Below are positions 16,802 through 25,968 of a stretch of 58,046 nucleotides of DNA, piece after piece. Source of the DNA: JBIIUJ01 sp044340025 (GTDB lineage: Bacteria; Pseudomonadota; Alphaproteobacteria; Caulobacterales; Aquidulcibacteraceae); the NCBI GenBank assembly GCA_044340025.1, contig JBIIUJ010000002.1, positions 1 through 58,046 on the forward strand. Direction: 5' to 3'. A model generated the notes under the pieces. That model worked only from the letters and a program-made list of their open reading frames with translations. It did no database searches and was not told the origin of the DNA. Positions within the stretch are counted from its first letter, which is position 1; every line of letters starts with the position of its first letter. Both the position numbers and the translations under genes were made by a program.

Positions 16802-18091
16802 CTAGCCCTCGATCCGGATGAGGCAGGGGTGCTCGGCAAGCGATTCCAGAGCAGCAATCTCGGCGACGGCGCGGCGCATCACTGCCTCGGGGCACGCCTG
16901 CACCGTCAGCACGATCGGCACGCTCGCCGCGTCGGCCACGGGCTTCTGGACCATGCTTTCAATGGAGACATCGTGCTTGGCGAGCGCTTCTGCGATGGAG
17001 GCGATGACGCCGGGACGATCCTTGACCCGCAGGCGAAGGTAGAAGCGCGCAGCCGGGCTCGCCTCGGCAGGCAGAAGGCGCACAAACCCGGCCGCCGCCG
17101 GGCCGGCAAACACCGGCCTGTCGCCGCCATGCGCGAGATCCAGCAGATCGGCCGCCACGGCGGATGCGGTTGGTCCTGCGCCGGCCCCGCTGCCAACAAG
17201 CGTGATCCTGCCCACAGGCTCGGCGTCGATGACGACGGCGTTCGTGGGGCCAAAGACACTGGCGAGGGGATGATCGAGGGCCAGGAGCTCCGGACGCACC
17301 GCCTGATCCAGCTTGCCGTCAACAAGCGCGGCATAGGCGACAAGCCGGATGCGGCGGCCCATCTCGCGCGCCGCCGCAAGATCGACTGCATCAATCGCCT
17401 CGATCCCCTCGCAGCGGACTGCCGCGAAATCCGGCGCCGTTCCAAACGCGAGCGCGGCAAGGATCGAGACCTTGTGGCCCGCGTCTAGACCCTTCACGTC
17501 GAAACTGGGATCTGCCTCTGCGTAGCCCGCTTTCTGGGCGTCGGCCAGAACGTCGCCAAAGCCGCGTCCGGTCTGCTCCATCTCGGTCAGGATATAATTG
17601 CAGGTGCCGTTGAGAATGCCGCTGACGGCCGAGACCCGATTAGCGCTCAGGCCTTCACGCAAGGCCTTGATGGCGGGCACCCCGCCGGCGACGGCGGCCT
17701 CATAACGCAACTGCGCGCCATTGGCCTCCGCCAGCGCCGCAAGCGCAGCCCCGTGCTCGGCCAGAAGCGCCTTGTTGGCGGTCACAACGTCCACGCCGCG
17801 GGAAAGCGCGGCCTCCACCGCATCACGCGCAGGCCCCTGCGAGCCTCCGATCAACTCGACAAAGACATCGAGCCCCTCGATCGCGGCCATGCCGACCGGA
17901 TCGTCAAACCAGCGATAGCCCTCAAGATCGACGCTGCGTGCGCGGTCCCGGTTGCGCGCGCTGACGGCCACGACCTCCACAACGCTCGCCAGCGCGCCGC
18001 CGGGCGTCCGAGCCAGCGTTAGGAGGCCGCCGCCGACCGTGCCGAGCCCGGCGATGGCGATCTTGAGTGGTCTGGGCGAACGAGACGTCAT
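16802..18091 (-). CDS. hom: Homoserine dehydrogenase
   Basis: A 429-residue enzyme reducing aspartate-semialdehyde to homoserine, the branch to threonine and methionine. The N-terminal NAD(P)-binding motif is AIAGLGTVGGGLL (about 12-24), the catalytic domain contains TANKALLAEHG, AAVAGGVPAIKALREGL and SGILNGTCNYILTEME, and a C-terminal ACT domain (about 350-425, YLRLRVKDRPGVIASIAEAL) should give feedback control by threonine. It overlaps the upstream aminotransferase gene by 4 bases (ATGA), so translation is coupled. Confidence 0.97.
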   Translation of the reverse strand: MTSRSPRPLKIAIAGLGTVGGGLLTLARTPGGALASVVEVVAVSARNRDRARSVDLEGYRWFDDPVGMAAIEGLDVFVELIGGSQGPARDAVEAALSRGVDVVTANKALLAEHGAALAALAEANGAQLRYEAAVAGGVPAIKALREGLSANRVSAVSGILNGTCNYILTEMEQTGRGFGDVLADAQKAGYAEADPSFDVKGLDAGHKVSILAALAFGTAPDFAAVRCEGIEAIDAVDLAAAREMGRRIRLVAYAALVDGKLDQAVRPELLALDHPLASVFGPTNAVVIDAEPVGRITLVGSGAGAGPTASAVAADLLDLAHGGDRPVFAGPAAAGFVRLLPAEASPAARFYLRLRVKDRPGVIASIAEALAKHDVSIESMVQKPVADAASVPIVLTVQACPEAVMRRAVAEIAALESLAEHPCLIRIEG

Positions 18092-19302
18092 GCAGCGCTT
18101 TCAGAGGGCGCGGCCACCGCCGCGTTGCTGGCGAGAAATTTCTTCAGATTGCGCGCGGCCTGGCGAATACGGGCCTCGTTCTCGACAAAAGCCAGCCGGA
18201 CGTAACCGTCGCCATATTCGCCAAAGCCGGCGCCTGGCGCGACGGCGAGCTCTGCGCCTTCCATGAGGCGCTTGGCGAATTCCACGCTTCCGAGATGGCG
18301 AAACTTTTCTGGCAACGGCGCCCAGGCGAACATGCTCGCCTCGGGATTGGGGATCGCCCAGCCGGCCTTGGCGAAGCTTTCGACCAGCACGTCCCGGCGC
18401 GCCTTGTAGGTAGCCCGCATCTCGGCGACGCAGTCCTGCGGGCCGTTGAGGGCGGCGGCGGCGGCGACCTGGATCGGCGTGTAGTTTCCGTAATCGAGAT
18501 AGGATTTCACCCGCGCGAGCGCTGCGCACAGCCGCGGATTGCCGAGCGCGAAGCCCACCCGGAACCCAGCCATGGAATAGGTCTTGGAGAGGGTGTTGAC
18601 CTCGATTGCGACATCCTTGGCCCCGTCGACCTGCAGCACGCTCGGGGGGGGATTGGCCTCATCGAAATAGATTTCCGAATAGGCCATATCCGAGAGGACG
18701 AACATGTTGTGCTTCTTGGCGAGCGCCACGGCGTCCTTGAAGAAGTCCAGCCCGACCGTCTGGGCGGTGGGGTTGCCCGGATAGCACAGGATCATCGCGA
18801 TTGGCGGAGGCACCGAATGGCGCACCGCCCTGCCGATGCCGGAGAGATACTGCTCGGGGCTGTGAGCCTCGATATGGCGGATCACCCCGCCGGCCATGAT
18901 GAAGCCGAAAGCATGGATCGGATAGGAGGGATTGGGCGCGATCACGACATCGCCCGGCGCAGTGATCGCCTGGGCGAGATTGGCGAAGCCTTCCTTGGAG
19001 CCGAGCGTGGCGACCACCTCGGTGTCGGGATTCAGCGTGACGCCGAAGCGGCGCTGGTAATAGCCCGCCATCGCCCGACGCAGGCCGGGAATGCCCTTCG
19101 AGGCGGAATAGCGGTTTGTGCGCGGCTTGCGCGCCGTTTCGATCAGCTTTTCAACGATATGAGCCGGCACCGGCAGATCCGGGTTGCCCATGCCGAAATC
19201 GATGATGTCGGCCCCGCCGTCGCGAAGGCGCGCCTTCAGCTTGTTCACCTCCTCGAACACATAGGGCGGGAGGCGACGGATCTTGTGAAACTCAGGGGTC
19301 AT
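18088..19302 (-). CDS. PLP-dependent aminotransferase (AlaC/LL-DAP aminotransferase-like)
   Basis: A 404-residue fold type I aminotransferase of class I/II. The PLP-binding lysine is Lys240 (NTLSKTYSMAGFRVG), with Asp205 and Tyr208 (LSDMAYSEI) contacting the cofactor and Arg248 its phosphate. The sequence, including IDFGMGNPDLPVP and YPGNPTAQTV, looks like the AlaC/LL-diaminopimelate aminotransferase-like group that alphaproteobacteria keep just upstream of hom. In that setting it probably handles alanine, glutamate or related amino acids; exact specificity is not readable. First gene of the unit, overlapping hom by 4 bases. Confidence 0.92.
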   Translation of the reverse strand: MTPEFHKIRRLPPYVFEEVNKLKARLRDGGADIIDFGMGNPDLPVPAHIVEKLIETARKPRTNRYSASKGIPGLRRAMAGYYQRRFGVTLNPDTEVVATLGSKEGFANLAQAITAPGDVVIAPNPSYPIHAFGFIMAGGVIRHIEAHSPEQYLSGIGRAVRHSVPPPIAMILCYPGNPTAQTVGLDFFKDAVALAKKHNMFVLSDMAYSEIYFDEANPPPSVLQVDGAKDVAIEVNTLSKTYSMAGFRVGFALGNPRLCAALARVKSYLDYGNYTPIQVAAAAALNGPQDCVAEMRATYKARRDVLVESFAKAGWAIPNPEASMFAWAPLPEKFRHLGSVEFAKRLMEGAELAVAPGAGFGEYGDGYVRLAFVENEARIRQAARNLKKFLASNAAVAAPSESAA

Positions 19303-19431
19303 GGCGAGAATCGCTTGCAGGCGGGCCGGACGACAAAACCATAGACGTCTCGGCCGGACAGGGACAGGCCGCGAAAGCGGGACGGCGTCTTGCGCGATCT
19401 GGCGCAGGCGCCTGCTTTGGCGGCGAGGAGG

Positions 19432-19860
19432 TCAGGGCAGTGGAGGCGGCGCGACCGCCGCGCGCGCTCGCTGCGCCCAGCCTTCGGGGTCTTGCGTCCA
19501 GGCTGGCGCCGGACTGGCGCGGGAATCATCATCGAGACGCGCGCGCTGCGTCGCCGCCCAGAGCTCCGAGCCGCCCGCTGCGGGCGGAGCCGACTCGATC
19601 TGGCCGAACAGCCGTGCCCGTTCGGCTTCCAGCCCATCGCGTCGCGACATCCACACCTCCAGCGGCGTGAAGTCTCGCGGCGATGCGGGTGTCTTGCGAA
19701 TGTCGGGATAGGGGGCCCGCTCCAGCCGGGCGAGGCGCTCCTCCAGCCATGCCTCTGGCGCAGAGGCGGGCTCCTGCGCGGACGCCGCGCTGGCGAACAT
19801 GCCGAGCACGCACAGCACGGCAGCGCCGAGAAAGCGACCTGAGCAGGCTTTAGGGTCCAT
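19432..19860 (-). CDS. Small exported protein, unknown
   Basis: A 142-residue protein started at the ATG at 19860, which has AGGAG 8 bases upstream and gives a clear signal peptide (FLGAAVLCVLGMFASAASA, cleavage before QEPAS). The mature part is short, rich in Ala, Pro, Arg and Glu, with a helical AWLEERLARLERAPYPD segment and a variable proline-rich tail (VAPPPLP). No domain recognised. It stands alone, head to head with phaC, so the roughly 75 bases between them must hold two promoters. Confidence 0.65.
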   Translation of the reverse strand: MDPKACSGRFLGAAVLCVLGMFASAASAQEPASAPEAWLEERLARLERAPYPDIRKTPASPRDFTPLEVWMSRRDGLEAERARLFGQIESAPPAAGGSELWAATQRARLDDDSRASPAPAWTQDPEGWAQRARAAVAPPPLP

Positions 19861-19936
19861 GCTTTTGCTCCTATAGAGAGAAAAAGCTGCTGTCACGCGC
19901 GAGCCGCGCGGCGCACGATCGATGGGAGAGCGAGTG

Positions 19937-21862
19937 ATGGATGGCTCGGGCGCGTCGCGCACCCCCCGCAAGGGCAAACGCCGCTCGGCCGCAGGCCCGG
20001 CCGAAGACAGCGCGCCGCCAGCCGAAGCCGCCCCGCCCATCGAAGAAGCCGCCGACGACCTGATGAAGCTCCTGCATGGCCAGTCGATGGAAGCAGTCGA
20101 GAAGCTGTCACGGACGCTGTTTGATGTCACGGTCCAGGCGCAGACGCTGGGCGCAGAGCTGCTCCACAAGGCGCAAGAGGACGGGCAACGGCCTTTTCGG
20201 CCAGACCCTTATGGCCTCACCCCCTATGCGGTGGAGGTGGCGGGCAAGCTGGCCTCGAGGCCGGAAAAGCTGCTGGACGCCCAACTGGCTCTCTGGAAGG
20301 GGTATGCCGAAATCTGGGCCGACGCGACAAAGCGGGCCCTTGGCGACGAGCCGGCAAAGCCCACGCCCCGCGACAAGCGCTTTGCAGACCCTGATTGGAC
20401 CAATCTGCCCTATTTCGACCTGCTCAAGCGCACCTATCTGCACACCGCCGACTGGATGGTGAAGCTGGTTGAAAGCGCTGAGGGCGTGGACGAAACCAGC
20501 CGGCGCAAGGCGCTGTTCTTCACTCGCCAGATCGCCGACGCCTTTTCCCCCTCCAATTTCGCTCTGACCAACCCGGTGGTGCTGCGCGAGACGATCAAGA
20601 GCCAGGGCGACAATCTGGTGGCCGGGCTCCATAATCTCGCCGAAGACCTCAAGCGCGGCGGCGGCCGGCTTGCTATCTCCCAGACCGACGAAAGCGGGTT
20701 CAAGGTGGGCGAGAACATCGCCATCACGCCTGGCAAAGTCGTCTATCGCGGCGAATTGTTCGAGCTTCTGCAATACGCGCCAACGACCGCGCAGGTGCAT
20801 GAGACGCCGCTGCTCATCTTTCCGCCGTGGATCAACAAATTTTACATTCTGGACCTGCGCCAGGATAATTCGATGATCAAATGGCTGACCGAGCAGGGTT
20901 TCACCGTGCTTGTGGTCTCCTGGGCGAATCCGACGCCGGAGCAGAGCGCCAAGACGTTTGAAGACTATATGCGGGGCGGCATTTTCGAGGCGGTCGATGC
21001 GGCGCGAAAAGCGACGGGCGCGCAACAGGTCAATTGCGTTGGCTATTGCATTGGCGGCACTCTGCTGACCACCACGCTGGCCTATATGGCCAAGGTCGGC
21101 GACGAGCGGATCGGGGCGGCCACCTTCTTCGCCAGTCAGTCCGATTTCGTGGAAGGCGGCGACATGCTCGTCTTCACCGATGACGCAGCCATGCAGTTCA
21201 TCAAGGATGAGATCGAAGCGCGCGGCGGGGTTCTGGGCTCGGACGTGATGGCTGAGACGTTCAACTACCTGCGCGCAAATGATCTTGTGTGGTCGTTTGT
21301 CGTCAACAATTATCTGCTCGGAAAGAAGCCTGCGGCTTTCGACCTGCTGTTCTGGAACTCAGACCAGACCCGCATGCCGCGCGAGCTTCACCTGTTCTAC
21401 CTGGACACCTTTTATCGGAAGAACCTGCTCGCGCGCGGCGAACTGACCTTGCTCGGCGAGCGCCTCTCCATCGGGGACATCAAGATCCCGGTCTATATGC
21501 AGTCTTCCAAGGAAGATCACATTGCGCCGTACCGCTCGATCTTCCGCGGCGCGCGCCTCTATGGCGGCCCGATGCGGATGATTCTGGCGGGCTCCGGCCA
21601 CATCGCCGGCGTTATCAATCACCCCACCGCCAACAAGTATCAGCATTGGTTGCCGAAAGACGCCGACGCCCCGCTTCCAGATACGGTGGAAGCCTGGATG
21701 GAGACGCGCGAGGAGCGGCCGGGCTCCTGGTGGCCGGACTGGGCGGCCTGGCTCGCGCGCCACTCAGGCCCGATGGTTCCAGCACGCACGCCGGGCGACG
21801 GCGGCCTGCCGATTCTGGGTGATGCTCCGGGCGCATATGTTCTCGTCCGGTCGATGGGATGA
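19937..21862 (+). CDS. phaC: Class I poly(3-hydroxyalkanoate) synthase
   Basis: About 641 residues from the ATG at 19937, preferred over the ATG at 19922 because GGGAGAG lies 6 bases before it. The enzyme polymerises hydroxyacyl-CoA into PHA granules. The lipase-like box is GYCIGGT with nucleophile Cys371; Asp527 (SSKEDHIAPY) and His555 (GSGHIAGVI) complete the triad. The length and N-terminal PhaC_N domain fit class I (no PhaE/PhaR needed). No phaA, phaB or phasin gene is nearby. The first 45 residues are a charged low-complexity leader (TPRKGKRRSAAGPAEDS). Confidence 0.96.
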   Translation: MDGSGASRTPRKGKRRSAAGPAEDSAPPAEAAPPIEEAADDLMKLLHGQSMEAVEKLSRTLFDVTVQAQTLGAELLHKAQEDGQRPFRPDPYGLTPYAVEVAGKLASRPEKLLDAQLALWKGYAEIWADATKRALGDEPAKPTPRDKRFADPDWTNLPYFDLLKRTYLHTADWMVKLVESAEGVDETSRRKALFFTRQIADAFSPSNFALTNPVVLRETIKSQGDNLVAGLHNLAEDLKRGGGRLAISQTDESGFKVGENIAITPGKVVYRGELFELLQYAPTTAQVHETPLLIFPPWINKFYILDLRQDNSMIKWLTEQGFTVLVVSWANPTPEQSAKTFEDYMRGGIFEAVDAARKATGAQQVNCVGYCIGGTLLTTTLAYMAKVGDERIGAATFFASQSDFVEGGDMLVFTDDAAMQFIKDEIEARGGVLGSDVMAETFNYLRANDLVWSFVVNNYLLGKKPAAFDLLFWNSDQTRMPRELHLFYLDTFYRKNLLARGELTLLGERLSIGDIKIPVYMQSSKEDHIAPYRSIFRGARLYGGPMRMILAGSGHIAGVINHPTANKYQHWLPKDADAPLPDTVEAWMETREERPGSWWPDWAAWLARHSGPMVPARTPGDGGLPILGDAPGAYVLVRSMG

Positions 21863-21883
21863 CGCCCCCCGCCCCGGCAGGGT

Positions 21884-22372
21884 CTAGTTCCGGCGCGGCC
21901 CGCCTGCGCTGCCGGGCAGGTTCGGATCCTCGTTGGGGAGGCGCACCGGCGCCCGGCCCAGATTTCCAAACAATTGCTCCAGCACCGTGAGTTCACGCCC
22001 GCGTGTGGGCGTCTCGTTGGCGTTGAAGGCGAACACACGGCCATCCGCCACGCCAAAGCGGCGAACGCCGGCCACAGCGTCGCCCTCATCGAAGGTGATG
22101 GCGATCACGGTGCGCTCGGTCGTGCGGGGCTTGAAGTAGGCCAGCTGCTGCTGCGTGGCCGAGATGTAATACCAGACCTGCTGGTCGAAGACCCCGATGG
22201 TGGACGGATTGCCGAGCCGCGCCAGAACGCTGGACTTCGTGTCGGTCCCAACCGCCACATCGGCGGTCTGGGCCTCGTCGGGCAGAAAGCCACGCCGATC
22301 CGTGATTGGCGCACAGCCGCTCAGGACCAGCCCCAGCGCGGCGAGCCCGATGGCGGCGTTCCAGTGCTTCAT
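21884..22372 (-). CDS. bamE: Outer membrane assembly lipoprotein BamE
   Basis: A 162-residue lipoprotein of the beta-barrel assembly machinery. The signal peptide ends in the lipobox LSGC (Cys20), which would be lipidated and sent to the outer membrane. The SmpA/OmlA domain is recognisable in TDTKSSVLARLGNPSTIGVFDQQVWYYIS and QLAYFKPRTTERTVIAITF. The C-terminal 30 residues (VRLPNEDPNLPGSAGGPRRN) are an unstructured extension. It is divergent from the cytochrome bc1 chaperone gene with 86 bases between, a usual alphaproteobacterial arrangement. Confidence 0.95.
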   Translation of the reverse strand: MKHWNAAIGLAALGLVLSGCAPITDRRGFLPDEAQTADVAVGTDTKSSVLARLGNPSTIGVFDQQVWYYISATQQQLAYFKPRTTERTVIAITFDEGDAVAGVRRFGVADGRVFAFNANETPTRGRELTVLEQLFGNLGRAPVRLPNEDPNLPGSAGGPRRN

Positions 22373-22458
22373 CGTCGCATCTCTCCGTCGGTTTCATCCC
22401 CGGCGCGTTTGCCCTAAGCGCTTGCGGCCCTAACCTCAAGGCGGAAGGCTCAGTTGTC

Positions 22459-22992
22459 ATGTTGCAGCGTCTGTTCGGAAAAAATCCAGCGCGTGAAGCA
22501 GGACGCGACCTGTGCATTGTCGTCACGCGCGCGGCGCGCGAACCCGCTTTCTACGGACCGGGGCGAACGCCGGACACGTTCGAAGGCCGGTTCGAGGTTG
22601 TCACCCTGATTGCCTCGCTCGTGCTGCGCCGTCTCGCTGGGCGGGGCGAACAGGCCGACCGCACCAGTCAGGCCCTGTTCGACACCCTGTTTCGCAGCTT
22701 CGATCAGGCGCTTCGCGATGTCGGCGTCGGCGATCTTTCCGTCGGCAAGCGCATCCGCAAGATGGCGGAGGCCTTCTACGGCCGGGCGGGCGCCTATCGC
22801 TTGGCCCTCGATAATGACGATGCTGCGGCCCTGCTCGAGGCTCTGTCGCGCAATCTGCTCGCCGGCGTGGAGGCCGAGGAAGGCTTTGCCGAGACGCTCG
22901 CCGCCTTCGTGCGCGCAGCGGTGGAAAGTCTCGATCACCTGCCAGATTCAGAGCTCCTTGCTGGCCGAATGACGCTTCCGGCCCTGGCGTGA
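22459..22992 (+). CDS. Ubiquinol-cytochrome c chaperone family protein
   Basis: A 177-residue protein of the CBP3/UQCC1-like family (Ubiq_cyt_C_chap), which in mitochondria helps assemble cytochrome b of complex III. Recognisable features are LFGKNPAREAG at the start, YGPGRTPDTFEGRFEVVTLIASLVLRRL, QALFDTLFRSFDQALRDVGVGD and GKRIRKMAEAFYGR. The start at 22459 has GGAAGG about 10 bases upstream. In alphaproteobacteria this gene normally sits between bamE and plsX, as here. Confidence 0.92.
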   Translation: MLQRLFGKNPAREAGRDLCIVVTRAAREPAFYGPGRTPDTFEGRFEVVTLIASLVLRRLAGRGEQADRTSQALFDTLFRSFDQALRDVGVGDLSVGKRIRKMAEAFYGRAGAYRLALDNDDAAALLEALSRNLLAGVEAEEGFAETLAAFVRAAVESLDHLPDSELLAGRMTLPALA

Positions 22993-22997
22993 CGCCG

Positions 22998-23015
22998 GCG
23001 GTGCGGTTGCACCGC
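22998..23015 (+). other. Short perfect hairpin between chaperone gene and plsX
   Basis: GCGGTGC (22998-23004) pairs with GCACCGC (23009-23015) around a GGTT loop, 5 bases after the chaperone stop codon. There is no T-tract, so it is more likely a weak terminator or an mRNA processing or stability element than a full terminator; plsX may still be read through from upstream. Confidence 0.4.
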
Positions 23016-23055
23016 AGCGTTCGGGCTCTATGGTCGCGCCAGAGCAAGGATTCTT

Positions 23056-24111
23056 ATGGCTGAGCCCTTCGTCATTGCTGTCGACGCCATGGGCGGGGAC
23101 CATGCACCCGCCATCGTGGTGGACGGCGTCGCTCAATTTGCACGGTCCAGTCCCGGCCTGCGGTTTATTCTATGCGGACAGCCCGACGCCCTCGCCCCCC
23201 TGCTTGCGGCCCATCCCGCTGCGGCGGCGGTGAGCGAGGTGCGCGCCTGCGCCGATGTGGTGCCCATGGACGCCAAGCCCGCCCAATGGCTGCGCCGCGG
23301 CAAGGACACCTCCATGTGGAGCGCGATCGCCGCTGTTAAGGCCGGTGAAGCGGCCTGCGCGGTCAGCGCGGGCTCGACGGGCGTGCTGATGGCGCTGAGC
23401 CTGCTGCAATTGCGCACGATGCGCGGCGTCCACAGACCGGCGCTTGCCGCGCTCTGGCCCACGGTGAAGGGCTTCAGCGTGGTGCTCGACGTGGGCGCCA
23501 ATGTCGACAATGATCCCGAGCAATTGCTCGATTTCGCCGTGATGGGCGAGGCCTACCATCGCGCTCTGACCGGCCTGGAGCGCCCGAGCGTCGGTTTGCT
23601 CAATGTCGGCTCGGAGGACATGAAAGGCCATAGCGAGATCAGGGAGGCCGCCCAGATCCTGCGCGAGTTCGGCGGCGGGCTGAACTTTGCGGGCTTTGTC
23701 GAGGGCGACGACATTTCAATGGGCATGACCGACGTGGTGGTCACTGACGGCTTCACCGGCAACGTGGCGCTCAAGACGGCCGAGGGGGCGGCCAAGCTCG
23801 TCGGCGCCTTCCTGAAAGAAGCGCTCACGTCGGGCCCGCTGGCGATGGCGGGCGCACTCATTGCGCGCAACGGCCTGATGAAACTGAAGGACCGGATGGA
23901 CCCTCGCAGCGTGAACGGCGGCGTCTTCCTCGGTCTCAACGGCCTGGTCGTGAAGTCGCACGGCGGAACCGACGGCAAGGGTTTCGCTTCCGCCCTCGGT
24001 GTGGCCGCGCGGCTGGCGCGCTCGCACTATCTCGTCGAGGTGGAGGGCAATCTCGCCCGCCTTGCTGAGCGTCGCGCCGCCGCCGGCAAGCCAGAACCTG
24101 CACTTTCCTGA
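23056..24111 (+). CDS. plsX: Phosphate acyltransferase PlsX
   Basis: A 351-residue enzyme making acyl-phosphate from acyl-ACP, the first step of bacterial phospholipid synthesis through PlsX/PlsY. The start shows the family motif VIAVDAMGGDHAPAIVVDG, followed by KDTSMWSAIAAVKAGEAACAVSAGSTG, VLDVGANVDNDPEQLLDFAVMG and TDVVVTDGFTGNVALKTAEG. AAGGA lies 8 bases before the ATG. It precedes fabH by 8 bases, giving the conserved plsX-fabH-ihfA-merR order. The DUF177 gene often found just upstream of plsX is not present. Confidence 0.97.
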   Translation: MAEPFVIAVDAMGGDHAPAIVVDGVAQFARSSPGLRFILCGQPDALAPLLAAHPAAAAVSEVRACADVVPMDAKPAQWLRRGKDTSMWSAIAAVKAGEAACAVSAGSTGVLMALSLLQLRTMRGVHRPALAALWPTVKGFSVVLDVGANVDNDPEQLLDFAVMGEAYHRALTGLERPSVGLLNVGSEDMKGHSEIREAAQILREFGGGLNFAGFVEGDDISMGMTDVVVTDGFTGNVALKTAEGAAKLVGAFLKEALTSGPLAMAGALIARNGLMKLKDRMDPRSVNGGVFLGLNGLVVKSHGGTDGKGFASALGVAARLARSHYLVEVEGNLARLAERRAAAGKPEPALS

Positions 24112-24119
24112 CTGGTATC

Positions 24120-25094
24120 ATGACGCTTTTTCGCAGCCTGATCGCGGGTGTCGGCGCCTACCTGCCAGCCCAGGCAGTGCCCAATGCAGCGCTCGCCGCC
24201 TATGTCGAGACCACAGACGACTGGATCGTGGAGCGCACCGGCATCCGCCAGCGCCATGTGGCGGGTCCGCTGGAAAGCACCGCCACCCTGGCCGCGCAAG
24301 CCGCCCGCGCTGCGATCGCCGACGCCGGCCTGACCGCCCATGACGTGGATGCGATCATTGTGGCGACTGCGACGCCGGACCATACGTTTCCCGCTACTGC
24401 GACCGAGGTTCAGGCCCTGCTCGGCATCCAGCACGGTTTTGCGTTTGACGTGCAGGCGGTGTGCTCGGGCTTTGTCTATGCCCTGACAGTCGCCGATGGC
24501 CTGATCGCCCGCGGCCAGGCCCGTGCAGCGCTTGTGATTGGTTCTGAATGCTTTTCCCGCATTCTGGACTGGAGCGATCGCGGCACCTGCGTGCTGTTTG
24601 GCGACGGCGCCGGCGCGGTCGTCCTGCGCGCGGCGCCGGAAGCCGAAGCCCAAGGACGCGGCATCCTGAGCGCTTATCTGCGCTCGGACGGGCGCCAACG
24701 GGATCTTCTCTATGTCGACGGCGGACCGGGGAGCTCCGGCGCCGTCGGCAAGCTACGCATGCAGGGCAACCAGGTGTTTCGACACGCCGTCACCAATATC
24801 GCAGAGGCGATCGAAGAAACGGTGGCGCGGGCCGGCCTCTCTATCGCCGACATCGACTGGTTCGTGCCGCATCAGGCCAATCGGCGTATTCTGGACGGCG
24901 TGGCAAGAAGGCTCGGAATTCCAGAGCACAAGGTCATCACGACTGTGGACCGGCATGGCAATACTTCGGCGGCCTCCGTGCCGCTGGCGTTTGCGGCGGC
25001 GCGCGAGGATGGGCGCATCAAGGCGGGAGACCTGGTGCTGTTTGAAGCCATGGGCGGGGGCTTCACCTGGGGCGCTGCGCTTGCGCGCCTGTGA
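24120..25094 (+). CDS. fabH: 3-oxoacyl-ACP synthase III
   Basis: A 324-residue ketoacyl synthase that starts fatty-acid chains by condensing acetyl-CoA with malonyl-ACP. The catalytic triad is visible as Cys115 (VQAVCSGFVYAL), His251 (FVPHQANRRI) and Asn281 (DRHGNTSAASV). Family motifs TDDWIVERTGIRQRH and LFGDGAGAVVL are present. It starts 8 bases after the plsX stop and is co-transcribed with it. Confidence 0.98.
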   Translation: MTLFRSLIAGVGAYLPAQAVPNAALAAYVETTDDWIVERTGIRQRHVAGPLESTATLAAQAARAAIADAGLTAHDVDAIIVATATPDHTFPATATEVQALLGIQHGFAFDVQAVCSGFVYALTVADGLIARGQARAALVIGSECFSRILDWSDRGTCVLFGDGAGAVVLRAAPEAEAQGRGILSAYLRSDGRQRDLLYVDGGPGSSGAVGKLRMQGNQVFRHAVTNIAEAIEETVARAGLSIADIDWFVPHQANRRILDGVARRLGIPEHKVITTVDRHGNTSAASVPLAFAAAREDGRIKAGDLVLFEAMGGGFTWGAALARL

Positions 25095-25169
25095 GGCGAA
25101 ATTGGCTTTGACGCAAGGAAATCCGGCGCTTAGGAATCGCGGTCCGGCTCGAGTTAAGCGGGGGGCTTC

Positions 25170-25469
25170 GTGGCTTCGAGAACCATCACACGCGCTGACA
25201 TCGTTGAAAAGCTTGTGGTCGAGGTGGGCCTGTCGCGCACCGAATGCCAGGACATGCTCGAGGCCGTGCTTGAGACGCTGATTGTTGCGATGGAGCATGG
25301 CGAAGGCGCCAAGCTCTCGCGTTTTGGCAACTTTACGGTGCGATCCAAGCGGGCGCGGGTGGGCCGGAACCCGAAAACGGGGGTGGAGGCCGAGATTGCG
25401 CCGCGGCGGGTGGCGACGTTCAAGCCGTCCCAGATCCTGCGTGAGCAGGTGGATGCGGGCGCGCTCTGA
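25170..25469 (+). CDS. ihfA: Integration host factor subunit alpha
   Basis: A 99-residue DNA-bending protein of the HU/IHF family. It begins at a GTG (25170) with a G-rich ribosome-binding site. The helical body (ITRADIVEKLVVEVGLSRTECQDMLEAVLETL) is followed by KLSRFGNFTVRSKRARVGRNPKTGVEAEIAPRRVATFKPS, which includes the beta-arm with the GRNPKTG proline that intercalates into DNA. It partners with IHF-beta, encoded elsewhere. It lies between fabH and merR in the conserved order. Confidence 0.97.
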   Translation: MASRTITRADIVEKLVVEVGLSRTECQDMLEAVLETLIVAMEHGEGAKLSRFGNFTVRSKRARVGRNPKTGVEAEIAPRRVATFKPSQILREQVDAGAL

Positions 25470-25471
25470 GC

Positions 25472-25933
25472 ATGAGTGCGGCGCCGGAAAAGAGCCCCGC
25501 CGCGTTCCGCTCCATTAGCGAGGCCGCTGAGGAACTGGGCGTGCCCCAGCATGTCCTGCGGTTCTGGGAAGGCAAGTTCGCCCAGGTGAAGCCGATGAAG
25601 CGGGCCGGCGGCCGGCGCTTCTATCGCCCTGAAGACATGGCGCTTTTGCGCGGCGTGCGCGCCTTCCTGCAGGAGGACGGCTACACGATCAAGGGCGTGC
25701 AAAAGCTGCTGCGCGATCATGGCGTGGGCTTTGTGCGCCGGCGCGGCGAGGGCGAGATTGCGCCAGCCGCCCCTGCCCCGTCGAGGGCCGCGACGCCAGC
25801 CCCTGCGCCCGAGCCTGGTCCCTTGTTTGCCGCCGTCGCGGCCGTAGCGTCGCCAGAAGCGTCTCCGTTGCGGCGCATTCTCGTCCGGCTTGAAGCAGCC
25901 AAGGCCCAGCTTGATGCAGTTCTGCCCGGTTAG
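25472..25933 (+). CDS. MerR-family transcriptional regulator
   Basis: A 153-residue protein starting 2 bases after the ihfA stop. The N-terminal winged-helix domain is clear (SISEAAEELGVPQHVLRFWEGKF then MKRAGGRRFYRPEDMALLRGVRAFLQEDGYTIKGVQKLL, residues about 12-85). The middle is a flexible Ala/Pro-rich linker (about 98-122), and the C-terminus forms a short helix (RRILVRLEAAKAQLDAVL). No metal-binding cysteines of classic MerR sensors are present. This regulator always travels with ihfA in alphaproteobacteria but its targets are not known to me. Confidence 0.93.
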   Translation: MSAAPEKSPAAFRSISEAAEELGVPQHVLRFWEGKFAQVKPMKRAGGRRFYRPEDMALLRGVRAFLQEDGYTIKGVQKLLRDHGVGFVRRRGEGEIAPAAPAPSRAATPAPAPEPGPLFAAVAAVASPEASPLRRILVRLEAAKAQLDAVLPG

Positions 25934-25968
25934 AGCCCATCCTGAGACGGAAATTCCGGCCCCGCCGA

